Below, piece by piece: positions 31,899 to 40,167 of a stretch of DNA of 62,896 nucleotides. The notes beneath the pieces are model-generated. The model made no database searches. It had not been told where the DNA came from and saw only the letters and a program-made list of their open reading frames with translations. Origin of the DNA: Thermoproteota archaeon (GTDB lineage: Archaea > Thermoproteota > Thermoprotei_A > Sulfolobales > Ignicoccaceae); NCBI GenBank assembly GCA_013154085.1, contig JAADDE010000036.1, positions 1 to 62,896 of the forward strand, given 5' to 3'. A program made the position numbers and the translations under genes. Within the stretch, counting starts at the first letter, position 1. Each line of letters begins with the position of its first letter.

Positions 31899-32315
31899 TC
31901 AGCAGTAGAAGAAGTGCAGGAGGAGCATCAAGCTCTCCAGTATATCCCGGAAGGCCACCACTCCAACGGGCCTTCCCTTGTCGTCAACTACCGGCAAATG
32001 TCTTACGTTCGCATCTTTCATTATCTTTATAGCTTCCATTATGTCAGTTTTTGCCTTCACGCTTATTGGATCTTCAGTCATTACGTCCCTAGCCTTCAGC
32101 TTAACTCCCTCCTCGCCTTGGCTGAGGGCGTAAAGCAGATCCCTCTCAGTTACTATTCCGACCAGCTTGTCGTCCTCTATCACGAGCGCTGAGCCGTAGC
32201 CGTGCTCGAGCATCTTCTTAGCGACGCTCACCACGTCCTCGTCCGGGTCTACCACCAACGGCGGCGTGGTCATTATGTCGTCCACGGTTAGTGGGATCTT
32301 CCTCCTACGCCTCAT
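31899..32315 (-). CDS. Two-CBS-domain protein
   Basis: A 138-residue protein made of a pair of CBS domains: VDDIMTTPPLVVDPDEDVV...LVIEDDKLVGIVTERDLL and ARDVMTEDPISVKAKTDIM...LPVVDDKGRPVGVVAFRDIL. Such pairs bind adenosine nucleotides (AMP, ATP or SAM) and regulate other proteins. A basic N-terminus (MRRRRK) and a hydrophobic C-terminal end (LMLLLHFFYC) are present. ATG 32315 is chosen over longer readings because a TATA element lies about 37 bases upstream and GGGAAGGGG precedes it. Confidence 0.92.
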   Translation of the reverse strand: MRRRRKIPLTVDDIMTTPPLVVDPDEDVVSVAKKMLEHGYGSALVIEDDKLVGIVTERDLLYALSQGEEGVKLKARDVMTEDPISVKAKTDIMEAIKIMKDANVRHLPVVDDKGRPVGVVAFRDILESLMLLLHFFYC

Positions 32316-32345
32316 CGGCCCCTTCCCGCTCCCGTTGGCGCGGAC

Positions 32346-32357
32346 AAGGTTATTTGG
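32346..32357 (-). promoter_or_regulatory. TATA element for the CBS gene
   Basis: CCAAATAACC on the minus strand, about 37 bases before the ATG at 32315. It decides the start codon of the CBS-domain gene. Confidence 0.5.
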
Positions 32358-32412
32358 TGGACGGCCGATCGAGTTATCAGCTACCTCCCGGTAAAGCATA
32401 GGGAACGCCGCC

Positions 32413-32970
32413 TTGAGAAGAGAAGCCTTCTCTTTGTTGTTAATATCCTTGGTTGCGCTGGCCCAGCCTTGGGCCGTGCCGGGATTCAAGGCCGTTTACG
32501 AGTACGAGGCCAACGCCACCGGCATGCTGGCGCTACAAGCGAAGCACACCAAGGGCATAGCTATCTACGAGATACTCAACATAACCGAAGATAAGATATA
32601 TATTAATATTACAATAAAGGCAAAGGTGACAATGCTCAACGGGAGGCAGAAGGACTTCGTCAAGAGCATGGTCACGCCTATACCGCGTGACAAATCGTTC
32701 ATCTTCTTAACCAATGAGAGTTTGAACACGCTAAAGCGGGAGGCAAACCTCACGTGCGTTGGCTACATATGTACGGCGAAGCTCAACAATACCCTTCCTC
32801 TAGCCAACGGACTCACTATGAAGGTGTATACAGAGAACACCTATAACTTGAAAGAAATGCTACTCCAAAGGTCCTTCGTTCACACGGAAGTCTACACAAC
32901 GACTGGAGGGAGATTGCTGGGCAAGCTGGACAACAAGACTGAGCTGATCAAAGCGGGTATCGGCCGGTGA
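32413..32970 (+). CDS. Secreted or membrane-anchored protein of unknown function
   Basis: A 185-residue protein with an N-terminal signal peptide (basic RRE, then a hydrophobic stretch to about residue 18, cleavage near ALAQPWA). The mature part is beta-rich with repeated Asn-X-Ser/Thr sequons (NAT, NIT, NES, NLT, NNT, NKT) and two cysteines close together (CVGYIC) that could form a disulfide. This suggests an exported glycoprotein in the inter-membrane space or outer surface. TTG start. The last 23 bases overlap purF convergently. Confidence 0.7.
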   Translation: MRREAFSLLLISLVALAQPWAVPGFKAVYEYEANATGMLALQAKHTKGIAIYEILNITEDKIYINITIKAKVTMLNGRQKDFVKSMVTPIPRDKSFIFLTNESLNTLKREANLTCVGYICTAKLNNTLPLANGLTMKVYTENTYNLKEMLLQRSFVHTEVYTTTGGRLLGKLDNKTELIKAGIGR

Positions 32971-34207
32971 AGCACCCCATGCAGACCTTCAAGGGCAACA
33001 TCTTTTCCAGCTCCTCGGGAGGGAGCCAGTCTATGCTCTTAGCGCCTATGTACTTTGCTATCTCCTCGTTGCTCATCTGAGCCGCTATCAGCTGGTCCGC
33101 CGGAGGCACCTCGACGCCGTAGGGGCAGTGGCTCACGAGCTTCGGGCTACCTATCAGCACGTCTACGCTGACTGCACCTACCTTGTTCTTCAAGGTTTGG
33201 ATCACCGTCTTCAGCGTCAGGCCCCTAACCACGCTGTCATCTATTATCAATGCCCTCTTCCTCCGGAAGGTGCTCCTTATCGGGTTGAGCTTGAGCTGCA
33301 CTCCCACCACCCTCTCCATCAAGTCCGGCTTGATTGCCGTCCTCGCCTTCCTCCCGGTCGCCACGAAGCCCAGCCGGTAGTCCTTCTTGGCCTCCTTAGC
33401 GTAGCCTATAGCAAAGGGTATTGCGGTCTCGGGTACGCCGACCACGACGTCAACGTCCTTGGGGTAGAGCTGAGCTAACCTCTTGCCTATCTCCTCCCTT
33501 ATTTGATATACCTCGACGCCGTCTATCACCGAGTCCGGCCTGGCGTTGTAGATGTACTCGAACGCGCAAACTACCTTATTGCTGGGGGCTACCTCGACCT
33601 CTTCGAAGAGAAGCTGGGATGCGTAGAAGCCCTTCCCAGGGTCTAGGTCCTTTTTCAAGTCAGCTCCTATGACGTCGAAGGCGCTACTCTCGGACGCGAA
33701 CACCGCCATGTCGAAGCCGAAGCCTCCCAGTTGCAGGGGTCTCAGGCCCGGCGGGGAGCGGTAGGCCAAGAGCTCCCCCGAAGCCGTGAGCGCCAGCATG
33801 CTGAAGGCTCCTTTTATGCCCTTCAGCAGCTCTTTGAGGAGCTCGCCCCCTTCGAGGCCTTGGGACTTGAGCTCGGCCAGCCGAGCGGCCACTTCCCGAG
33901 GGTCAGCGTTGAACAGCCTTCCGTCTAGGACCACCGCGACCTCCGACGGCTCCTCCACGTACGCGTGGTAGCCCGGAGAGGTGCTCCACACTCCGCCTAT
34001 GGCGGCCCAGCCTCCGAGCTTGGTGGCCTGCGGCAGTACCTCGTCAACGAAGCCCTTCCCGCACACCCACTCTATCCTCTCGCCGTCGGAGACGTAGAGG
34101 CAAGCCTCCTCTTGCCCTCTGTGCTGAAGGGCGAGCAACGAGTAGTAGGCAAACCTCGCGACGCTCCAGGCTGGGTCGAACGCCAGCGCTCCGGCAACTC
34201 CGGCCAC
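32948..34207 (-). CDS. purF: Amidophosphoribosyltransferase PurF lacking the catalytic cysteine
   Basis: First step of purine synthesis (PRPP to phosphoribosylamine). The 419-residue product aligns with PurF through its length: HRGQEE near residue 29, YRSPPGLRPLQLGG, FASESSAFD, the PRPP signature LIIDDSVVRGLT and four Fe-S-type cysteines (VVCAFEYIYNARPDS, SHCPYG, CMGCFTG). However the N-terminus reads MAGVAGAL where the family has Met-Cys-Gly: the nucleophile Cys 1 is Ala. Other glutaminase residues also differ (GGVWST in place of the usual HVRYST, LDGRLFN for HNGNLVN). The glutaminase half therefore looks inactive; the enzyme may use free ammonia. GTG start; no alternative start restores the Cys. 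Confidence 0.9.
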   Translation of the reverse strand: MAGVAGALAFDPAWSVARFAYYSLLALQHRGQEEACLYVSDGERIEWVCGKGFVDEVLPQATKLGGWAAIGGVWSTSPGYHAYVEEPSEVAVVLDGRLFNADPREVAARLAELKSQGLEGGELLKELLKGIKGAFSMLALTASGELLAYRSPPGLRPLQLGGFGFDMAVFASESSAFDVIGADLKKDLDPGKGFYASQLLFEEVEVAPSNKVVCAFEYIYNARPDSVIDGVEVYQIREEIGKRLAQLYPKDVDVVVGVPETAIPFAIGYAKEAKKDYRLGFVATGRKARTAIKPDLMERVVGVQLKLNPIRSTFRRKRALIIDDSVVRGLTLKTVIQTLKNKVGAVSVDVLIGSPKLVSHCPYGVEVPPADQLIAAQMSNEEIAKYIGAKSIDWLPPEELEKMLPLKVCMGCFTGRYPL

Positions 34208-34247
34208 TTCCTTGCCCCGACCCCCTCCGCTCCGAGGAGCTTAAATT

Positions 34248-35738
34248 TCAGTCCTTGCTGAGGGAGAATATCGCGCGGTAGCCGGCCAGCTCGGAGCAAG
34301 CGTTGAAGCCGCCGATCTCAAGCTGGTCCCTCAGCGCCCAGAGCACGCGCAGTGGGTCGATCCACCCCCTCCTAGCTCCCTCCTGCTCGTACAAGCATCC
34401 TAAGGTCAGAAGCACCAGCTTGGCTACCGTGGCCGGGGGCAACAAGCCCGCCTTGTAGCGCTTGTAGCAGTCCTCGCACAGCATGATCCTTAGGAGCTCC
34501 TCCGACTTTTCCAAGAACGACTCCGGAGTGTATATCTCCTCCAGCTCAAGCAGGTTCTTGCTCAGGAACTCGTCTATCCTCTTCAAGTACGTCTCTGGGT
34601 CGATCCTCAGATGCCTTCCGCAGACGGCGCACTGGGGCCGGAAGTGGGACTTCTTTACGAGCTCCTTCCACTTGCATTCGCTTTCTTCCTTCTCCACGAC
34701 CCTTATCATCCTGATCCCGAGTCCTAGAGAGTCGATCTTCCTCTGGACGGGGCACGCGCGGACGCACGCGTTGCACCCCACACAAGCTGCCGGCAAGTGA
34801 AGCAACATAGAGGTAGTCATAGTTGGAGACTTGAGCATTAAGGACCTCGTCGGACAAGCCTCAGAGCAAGCAGTGCACGCGTCGCAGAGGCGCGGGTCCA
34901 CATATACCTCAAACTTGGGATCCAAGGAATAGGACATCTTTATCGCTACCAGCGGCGACAGGTCGTCCGGAAGAGAGTGCTGGCAAGGAGCGGGTTCCTT
35001 CTTTGATGGCGAGATGCATCCCTTAGCGTCGCAGAACTCCCAGCCCAGTACCTTCGTGAAGTAGTCGACTACTATCTGGGCCCTAATTGGTATTCCGAGG
35101 AGCACAAGCGTTCTGTCGGTGAAGTCCTCGGGGGTGAGCTGTAGCGGAGCTTTCCAGACGACCCTCTCGGCGACCTCCGCCTTAGAGGGGGGTATTGCGC
35201 CGAGGAGCTCGTTCGGCGCCAGGCCGGGCATGTCCAAGCTGTAGAGGGGGCAAGCGGCCACGCAGAGGCCGCACGATATGCACTTGTCCGGGTCTATCGA
35301 GACGCGGCCCGCCTTGAGCCTTATGGCATCGGTAGGGCAGACCAGCTTGCACTGAACGCACTTCGGAGACGCGCAAGCAAAGGTGTTCTCCGGCAGGGCG
35401 ACCCACCTGCCCCTTATCCCCCTCTTGACTATTGCTTGGATCGCCTCCCTTCGGGTTACCTTCCCGGAGGGCCTCTCGAACTTTATCGCGTAGTAGGGAG
35501 TCCAGTGCTCGGCCAGCTCCGCTAAGGTCTTGACCACCTCCTCCGGACAGCCCTTGTGGCACAAGAAGAGCCGGTACCAGAAGCCCTCTGCTGCCTCGCG
35601 GGCCGCCTCCACGAGCTTCTCCGGAGGCCCCACAACGACGACGCTGCCCCTCTTCAAGGCCTCCTTCAAATCCCCCTTAAGCTTGGGGTAGTTGGAGAAC
35701 AGCGTGTCCCTCTCTTCGAGCAGCAGAACCTCAACCAT
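34248..35738 (-). CDS. Polyferredoxin-like protein with four [4Fe-4S] motifs
   Basis: About 496 residues. Four cluster motifs appear as two pairs: CVQCKLVCPTDA and CISCGLCVAACP, then CDACTACSEACP and CVGCNACVRACP. Extra cysteine pairs lie further on (CAVCGRH, CEDCYKRY), which may bind zinc or another cluster. The N-terminal 100 residues hold a Rossmann-like nucleotide or corrinoid-style fold (VVVVGPPEKLVEAAREAAEG). No membrane segments. It resembles electron-transfer subunits attached to dehydrogenases or hydrogenases, but no partner subunit is adjacent, so its electron partner is unknown. ATG at 35738; longer frames run through tRNA-Pro and are rejected. Confidence 0.85.
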   Translation of the reverse strand: MVEVLLLEERDTLFSNYPKLKGDLKEALKRGSVVVVGPPEKLVEAAREAAEGFWYRLFLCHKGCPEEVVKTLAELAEHWTPYYAIKFERPSGKVTRREAIQAIVKRGIRGRWVALPENTFACASPKCVQCKLVCPTDAIRLKAGRVSIDPDKCISCGLCVAACPLYSLDMPGLAPNELLGAIPPSKAEVAERVVWKAPLQLTPEDFTDRTLVLLGIPIRAQIVVDYFTKVLGWEFCDAKGCISPSKKEPAPCQHSLPDDLSPLVAIKMSYSLDPKFEVYVDPRLCDACTACSEACPTRSLMLKSPTMTTSMLLHLPAACVGCNACVRACPVQRKIDSLGLGIRMIRVVEKEESECKWKELVKKSHFRPQCAVCGRHLRIDPETYLKRIDEFLSKNLLELEEIYTPESFLEKSEELLRIMLCEDCYKRYKAGLLPPATVAKLVLLTLGCLYEQEGARRGWIDPLRVLWALRDQLEIGGFNACSELAGYRAIFSLSKD

Positions 35739-35790
35739 CTGCGCTCGCGGCGTGGGCGAAGGCGCCGCTAATATTCGGTAGGACCCTAAA

Positions 35791-35801
35791 GATTTAAAAG
35801 C
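35791..35801. promoter_or_regulatory. TATA element for tRNA-Pro and possibly the polyferredoxin gene
   Basis: GATTTAAAAGC centred about 34 bases before tRNA-Pro on the plus strand, the same spacing as the TATA element before tRNA-Lys. On the minus strand it reads CTTTTAAATC, about 58 bases before the polyferredoxin ATG, leaving a 30-base leader. Confidence 0.5.
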
Positions 35802-35830
35802 CCTTCGAAGCTCCCGCCACGGGACTGAGA

Positions 35831-35944
35831 GGGCCCGTCGTCTAGCCTGGACTAGGATGCGGGGTACGCCGGACGTCCCCGCGAGGGAACGGCGCCCGAC
35901 TCGGGTCCCCGTGGCCCCGGGTTCAAATCCCGGCGGGCCCACCA
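35831..35944 (+). tRNA. tRNA-Pro (CGG) with a non-canonical intron
   Basis: Acceptor GGGCCCG/CGGGCCC, T arm CCGGG-TTCAAAT-CCCGG, anticodon stem CGGGG/CCCCG and encoded CCA. The 3' part of the anticodon loop reads TCGGGT, giving anticodon CGG after U33. Between stem and loop lies a 35-base insertion (35865-35899 or 35866-35900, the two cannot be told apart) that can form its own CGCCG/CGGCG stem, as archaeal tRNA introns do. The intron is thus near position 31-33, not at the usual 37/38. The spliced tRNA is 79 bases. Confidence 0.88.
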
Positions 35945-35984
35945 CTCAAAAGCCCCGTCCCGTTCCCTTCACGGGCCCATACCT

Positions 35985-36710
35985 TTGGAACCACCCCGTT
36001 TTGTTGTGGACGAGATAGCGAAGAAGATAGCCGGGGAAATCGCCCTCTCCGAGGACCCGGGCTCCACCTTGAAGAAGTGGAGGGAGCTCTTCGACGTGGG
36101 TGTTCGAGAGCTGGCGAAGAACATGAAGGTTTCCCCAAGCGTCATAAGCGATTATGAAAAGAACAAGAGAGTTCCCGGCAGCAAGTACATCAGAAAGTAC
36201 GTTAAGGCACTTATCGAAATAGACAGGACCAGAGGGTGGAAGGTGGTCAACTCGCTTGCCCAGATAATGTTTGGAATAAAGAGCAAGGCTCTCGACATCT
36301 ACGAGTACAAGAGAAGCGTGAAGCTGGAGGACGTGGTGCACGCGAGCCACGGCTACGTGGTCAATTCGTTCTTCGACCCGCACGAATCCATCTATGGGTT
36401 CATAATATTAGACAGCTTGAAGAGCATCGAGGAGCTGGACTCTAAGGACTTTATGACGCTTATGGCCATGTCATATAAAAAGGCCTTAGTTTTTACAAAG
36501 GTCGGCACTGGGCGCCCCTCCTTAGTGGCCATAAGGATATCCCAGATTAAGCCTGCCACGGTGGTCCTGCACAGGCCGGTGAAGCTCGACAGGCTGGCCT
36601 TGAGGATAGCTGAAAAAGAGGGCATAGCGCTCATCGTATCCATGCTGGACAGCCCAGAGGAGCTGGCGGAGAAGCTGAGAATGCTGGACGTTCAGCAACC
36701 GTTCTCTTGA
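35985..36710 (+). CDS. HTH (Xre-type) transcriptional regulator, COG1709-like
   Basis: A 241-residue DNA-binding protein. The Cro/CI-type helix-turn-helix spans about residues 38-65 (RELAKNMKVSPSVISDYEKNKRVPGS). The C-terminal 130 residues form an alpha-beta ligand or dimerisation domain (VEDV-like start, VAIRISQIKPATVVLHRPV, ALIVSMLDSPEELAEKL). This is the architecture of the archaeal COG1709 regulators found next to various genes; targets are unknown. TTG at 35985 only 40 bases after tRNA-Pro; GTG at 36006 is an alternative. It overlaps NAC convergently by 19 bases. Confidence 0.85.
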   Translation: MEPPRFVVDEIAKKIAGEIALSEDPGSTLKKWRELFDVGVRELAKNMKVSPSVISDYEKNKRVPGSKYIRKYVKALIEIDRTRGWKVVNSLAQIMFGIKSKALDIYEYKRSVKLEDVVHASHGYVVNSFFDPHESIYGFIILDSLKSIEELDSKDFMTLMAMSYKKALVFTKVGTGRPSLVAIRISQIKPATVVLHRPVKLDRLALRIAEKEGIALIVSMLDSPEELAEKLRMLDVQQPFS

Positions 36711-37075
36711 AGCTTCAATATGGCCTCTGCAATGTCGCCTCCCGTGCTCTTCAAAGCCTCCCTCGCCTTCTCCTCGCTGCAACCGGTCTCCTCTGCCACC
36801 ATCTTCACGTCCTCTTCGGTGAGCTCCAGCTCTTCCTTCTTCTCAGCCTCCTTCTTCTCCTTAATTACGTCCTTAGGAGCAATTATTTGGTAGGCCTTGG
36901 GCTGGCCGGGAACTTCCAGCTCCAAGACTGTCGGTTCGATGAGGATTATCCTCTCCTCACTTCCCTCTATTATTACCCTCTCTACCCCCTCCAGCTGGTA
37001 GACCTTGAGGCCGGTCTTCTTCAGCAATTTTTCGAGCGCTTTGCCGCTGAGCCCGAACGGGAGCACCACGACCAC
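36692..37075 (-). CDS. nac: Nascent polypeptide-associated complex protein
   Basis: Archaeal NAC, a homodimeric ribosome-bound chaperone. 127 residues. NAC domain at about 20-75 (VERVIIEGSEERIILIEP...VLELEVPGQPKAYQIIA), a Lys/Glu-rich linker, and a C-terminal UBA domain (about 88-125, LTEEDVKMVAEETGCSEEKAREALKSTGGDIAEAILKL). The start is GTG at 37075 or one of the next in-frame GTGs. Divergent from aCPSF2 with a minus-strand TATA-like CTTATCTATACC about 41 bases upstream. Confidence 0.93.
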   Translation of the reverse strand: MVVVLPFGLSGKALEKLLKKTGLKVYQLEGVERVIIEGSEERIILIEPTVLELEVPGQPKAYQIIAPKDVIKEKKEAEKKEELELTEEDVKMVAEETGCSEEKAREALKSTGGDIAEAILKLQENGC

Positions 37076-37133
37076 CCCGTTTAATTATCTTCGGTCTCAG
37101 ACCCGGGAGGGTATAGATAAGCGGTGATGAGAC

Positions 37134-38420
37134 ATGAGCGTAGAGATAACGTTCTTAGGCGGAGCTAGGGAGGTCGGAAGAGCCGCGTACTGGGTGAAGG
37201 ACGGAAAGGCGAGCCTGCTCCTAGACTACGGCGTCAGCTTCGACGAGGAGGACCGGCCGATCTTCCCGGAGTACGTGTCGCCAAAGGAGCTGGGAGCGGT
37301 GGTGCTGAGCCACGCCCACCTGGATCACTCTGGAGCCCTTCCTATGCTGTACACAGCAATAAGGAAGCCTCTCTACATGACTAAGCTTACTAAGGAGCTG
37401 ACGTCCATACTCATTAACGACTTCCTAAAGCTTTCCGGATACTACGTGACGTACGGCGACACCGAGGTTAAGGAGATGATGGAGTCCGTGAGGACTCTGG
37501 AGTACCGGAGGACCGTGGAGATTCCCGAGGCTGGGGGCACGAACTTGACGTTCTACGATGCCGGGCACATACCGGGCAGCGCGATGGTTAAGCTGGAGCT
37601 TCCCAGCGGGGTGAGGTTGCTCTACACCGGCGACGTGAGGCTCAGCGAGACCCAACTTCTAGCCGGAGCCGACGTCAGCGGTTTGGAGGCCGACGTCCTC
37701 TTGATAGAGGCCACCTACGGGAAGACGGATCACCCGCCGCGGGAAAACGTCGAAGCGCTGTTCGTAAGCGACGTCAGAGAGGTAATCCAGAGCGGCGGCA
37801 CGGTGCTGGTCCCCGCCTTCGGAGTCGGAAGGGGCCAAGAGATACTTGCCGTGCTTGCCGATCACGAGATCGACGGAGACGTCTACTTGGACGGGATGGT
37901 CAGGAACGTGGCTGAGCTTCTTATTCAAGGCGAAAACAAGAAGTTCCTCAAAAATCCGGAGATGCTCGAGAAGGCCTACGAAGAAGCTAGGGTGGTCAAG
38001 GGCTGGCAAGACAGGAGGCGCGTGTGGAGGAGGAAGGGCGTAATAATCGCCTCAGCCGGCATGCTAAGAGGAGGGCCGGCGCTGTATTACGCTAGAAAAA
38101 TGCAGAGCATAGAGAGGGACGCAATATTTCTGGTCTCCTTCCAAGCGCCCGGAACTCCCGGCAGAAGGCTCGTCGAGGAGGGAAGGGTTGAGCAGGGAGG
38201 GCCGCTTGTGAGCGCCCGGGTCCAGTGGTTCGACTTCTCCAGCCACGCCGGCGCTGGAGAGCTACTTGAGATAGTGCGCTCCGTGAGGGGGCTGAAGAAG
38301 GTAGTGGTAGTGCACTCCGAAGAGAAAACGGCGCTGAGCTTCGCCGAGAGGGTTAGAGAGGAGACGGGCTTAGACGTGATAGTTCCGAAGCCGCTGGAGA
38401 CGATAAAAATAGAGATCTAA
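37134..38420 (+). CDS. Beta-CASP metallo-beta-lactamase ribonuclease (aCPSF2-like)
   Basis: A 428-residue RNA-processing nuclease. Zinc motif SHAHLDHSGALP (about 61-72), further ligands in DAGHIPGSAM and YTGDVR, then the beta-CASP region (about 200-350) and the terminal motifs SAGMLRGGPA, FDFSSHAGAGEL and VVVHSEEKTA. No N-terminal KH domains, so it is the short archaeal CPSF/RNase J-related form. ATG at 37134 follows GGTGATGAGAC. Expected to act in mRNA 3' end processing or decay in the cytoplasm. It overlaps the next gene convergently by four bases. Confidence 0.93.
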   Translation: MSVEITFLGGAREVGRAAYWVKDGKASLLLDYGVSFDEEDRPIFPEYVSPKELGAVVLSHAHLDHSGALPMLYTAIRKPLYMTKLTKELTSILINDFLKLSGYYVTYGDTEVKEMMESVRTLEYRRTVEIPEAGGTNLTFYDAGHIPGSAMVKLELPSGVRLLYTGDVRLSETQLLAGADVSGLEADVLLIEATYGKTDHPPRENVEALFVSDVREVIQSGGTVLVPAFGVGRGQEILAVLADHEIDGDVYLDGMVRNVAELLIQGENKKFLKNPEMLEKAYEEARVVKGWQDRRRVWRRKGVIIASAGMLRGGPALYYARKMQSIERDAIFLVSFQAPGTPGRRLVEEGRVEQGGPLVSARVQWFDFSSHAGAGELLEIVRSVRGLKKVVVVHSEEKTALSFAERVREETGLDVIVPKPLETIKIEI

Positions 38421-38671
38421 GCGTTTTTGTAGAGCGGCTTCTTTACCTCGTAGAGCTCCACGTTGAGCTCCTCGGCCCCGAGCTTTTCCTTTATGTTTGA
38501 GAGCACTTGGTCCAGCTCCTCGGTTTTGACTATTATAACGTACATCCTCCTAGTGATGACTTTTACCTTACTGTAGTCCGGAGCCTTGGTAACTTTTATC
38601 TTCCTCACATTCTTAGTCTTGTCCAGAACTCTGCTCTCGAGCTCTTGGTAGTCCTTCAAGAGCACCGGCAC
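38417..38671 (-). CDS. Unknown 84-residue protein
   Basis: A small basic soluble protein with a beta-alpha-beta look: VRKIKVTKAPDYSKVKVITR, VIIVKTEELDQVLSNIKEKLG, LNVELYEVKKPLY. It resembles small ferredoxin-fold or ribosome-associated proteins in layout but I recognise no family. ATG start. It lies 33 bases downstream of the AMMECR1 gene on the same strand and may be its operon partner. Confidence 0.6.
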   Translation of the reverse strand: MPVLLKDYQELESRVLDKTKNVRKIKVTKAPDYSKVKVITRRMYVIIVKTEELDQVLSNIKEKLGAEELNVELYEVKKPLYKNA

Positions 38672-38704
38672 TGCGCTTCCCCGGTCGCGGGAGCGTCAGG
38701 GAAG

Positions 38705-39358
38705 TTAAAGCCTTCTCGAACACCTCTCCACGAACTCCCTCTTCAAGTCCCTCTCCACTACGGGACCGCGGGGCTCCACCTCTGTCCACGTCCGCCCCCG
38801 GTACAAGATCGCCTCCGTGTCGTCGTAGAGCCAGCAGTCGGGGGGTAGTCCAGCTTTCACGCACGTCTCTGATATGAACGTCTCCGGGTCCCAGCAGTAC
38901 TCCACCGGCACCTCCGGAAGCAGTACCCCCGAGAAGGGACCTCTCCTTATGATAATCCCGGTCTCGCCTATCCTTATGTGCGGTAGCGCCTCCCTAGCGG
39001 GCTTGTACAGCGTGTGGTCGCCCAAGACGCTGACCTCCACGACTATGGAATCGAGCTCCTCCGGCCTGACCGGCGGAAACCTCGGATCTTGCGTGGCGGC
39101 GGATATGGCCACGTCCCTTACGGTCTCCGCCAAGGGCTTGATTGGCTCCACGTATCCAATGCATCCCCTCAGCTCTCTTTCAGGATAGGTGAGAAGCGTG
39201 ACGAAAGCGGCTCCTTTCTTCATGAGCTTCGGAGGTGCTCGAACCTCCGGCACGCGGCCGGTCCTCAAGAAGGTCTCGATAGTTTCCCTAGCCAGCCTCA
39301 CGAGGAACTCGCCGTCTTCTTGGGTAAGCTCGTCCAAACGAATTATCACTCCGCCCAC
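38705..39358 (-). CDS. AMMECR1-domain protein
   Basis: A 217-residue protein with the AMMECR1 hallmark ELRGCIGYVEPIKPLAETV (about 68-86), AATQDPRFPPVRPEELDS and EYCWDPETFISETCVKAGLPPDCW. Function unknown. AMMECR1, Memo and a radical SAM enzyme often occur together (AmmeMemoRadiSam); the radical SAM member is at 5.9-7.0 kb in this window. GTG start at 39358. The 95-base gap upstream (39359-39453) contains a possible AGCCGA/TCGGCT hairpin but nothing I can name. Confidence 0.92.
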   Translation of the reverse strand: MGGVIIRLDELTQEDGEFLVRLARETIETFLRTGRVPEVRAPPKLMKKGAAFVTLLTYPERELRGCIGYVEPIKPLAETVRDVAISAATQDPRFPPVRPEELDSIVVEVSVLGDHTLYKPAREALPHIRIGETGIIIRRGPFSGVLLPEVPVEYCWDPETFISETCVKAGLPPDCWLYDDTEAILYRGRTWTEVEPRGPVVERDLKREFVERCSRRL

Positions 39359-39453
39359 CGAAGGCGGTGCCGCAGAAGGGGGCTATGTGTTAGGTAGCCG
39401 ATGACTGGAGGCCGTCGGCTGAAACTGGTGAGGAGCCCGCGCAGGTAGGGAGG

Positions 39454-40107
39454 CTACTCCGGGTACTTCCCCTCGACGACGAAGACCGTCTGGCTGGCCA
39501 CGTGCACGCTGTGGTCGGCCGCCCTCTCCAGGAACTTTATGGAGAGCGCCTCAACCACGGCGCAGGGCACGCTCTCGTAGCTCTTCATTATTTCGCTTAA
39601 GAACTTGTGGTAGAGCTCGTCAACATCATCGTCCCTCGAGATGACCTTCATGGCCTTTATAACATCTAAGGTCTTTATTGATTCTATGCTGTCCTCCATC
39701 ATTTGCTTGACCAGAGGGGCCAGCTCCCGGAAGTACCGGGCGTCGCAGTTTATGTCCAAAGCTTCCACCCTCGCAAAGGCGGCAAGCGCGTCGTAGGCGT
39801 AGCGGCCGAAGCGCAGGAAGGCGTAGCCCAGCTCCATGAAGGCCTTGACCTTCCTCAGATCTTGAGCGACGGGCTGATATCGGGCAATTATTTCGAGAGC
39901 CAGCTCGTCTATCTCTTCCCTTATCTTGCGGAGTTCAACTACCCTTCTCTTGACTTCTTCCCTCATGGCGCTTGCCTTCTTTTCTTCTATTGCTTCCACC
40001 GAGAGCTTGAATGCATCCATGCTCTTGTCCGCGGCCTCCGCCACCAGCTTCTCCAGCTCCTTGAGCCCTATCTCCACCAGCCTCAACAACGGTTCCCAAG
40101 ACCGCAC
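39454..40107 (-). CDS. PhoU-like helical protein
   Basis: A 217-residue all-helical protein of the PhoU or DUF47 type: long amphipathic helices with repeats of charged residues (EEKKASAMREEVKRRVVELRKIREEIDELA) and the PhoU-like LERAADHSVHVASQTVFVVEGK near the C-terminus. PhoU proteins regulate phosphate transport or signalling; no pst genes are here. The start is uncertain: GTG 40107 lies only 20 bases from the A/T-rich element at 40121-40131, so GTG 40077 may be the true start. Divergent from ilvC. Confidence 0.82.
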   Translation of the reverse strand: MRSWEPLLRLVEIGLKELEKLVAEAADKSMDAFKLSVEAIEEKKASAMREEVKRRVVELRKIREEIDELALEIIARYQPVAQDLRKVKAFMELGYAFLRFGRYAYDALAAFARVEALDINCDARYFRELAPLVKQMMEDSIESIKTLDVIKAMKVISRDDDVDELYHKFLSEIMKSYESVPCAVVEALSIKFLERAADHSVHVASQTVFVVEGKYPE

Positions 40108-40120
40108 AAAGGCAGTTGAC

Positions 40121-40131
40121 CGAAAAATTTA
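40121..40131 (+). promoter_or_regulatory. TATA element for ilvC
   Basis: GAAAAATTTAG centred about 41 bases before the ATG of ilvC. The reverse strand reads CTAAATTTTTC and could also serve the divergent PhoU-like gene. Confidence 0.45.
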
Positions 40132-40167
40132 GTCCCCCGTCGTGGGCTCAAAGAGCGAGGTGTGCCT

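Noticed and set aside
34248-35945. A longer polyferredoxin reading frame through tRNA-Pro
   Set aside because: It reads through the tRNA gene. The ATG at 35738 begins the natural domain and is followed by normal sequence.
39390-39446. C/D-like pattern (GATGAC, CTGA, GGTGAGGA) in the gap between the PhoU-like and AMMECR1 genes
   Set aside because: No final D box and a weak first C box. A simple AGCCGA/TCGGCT hairpin explains most of it.
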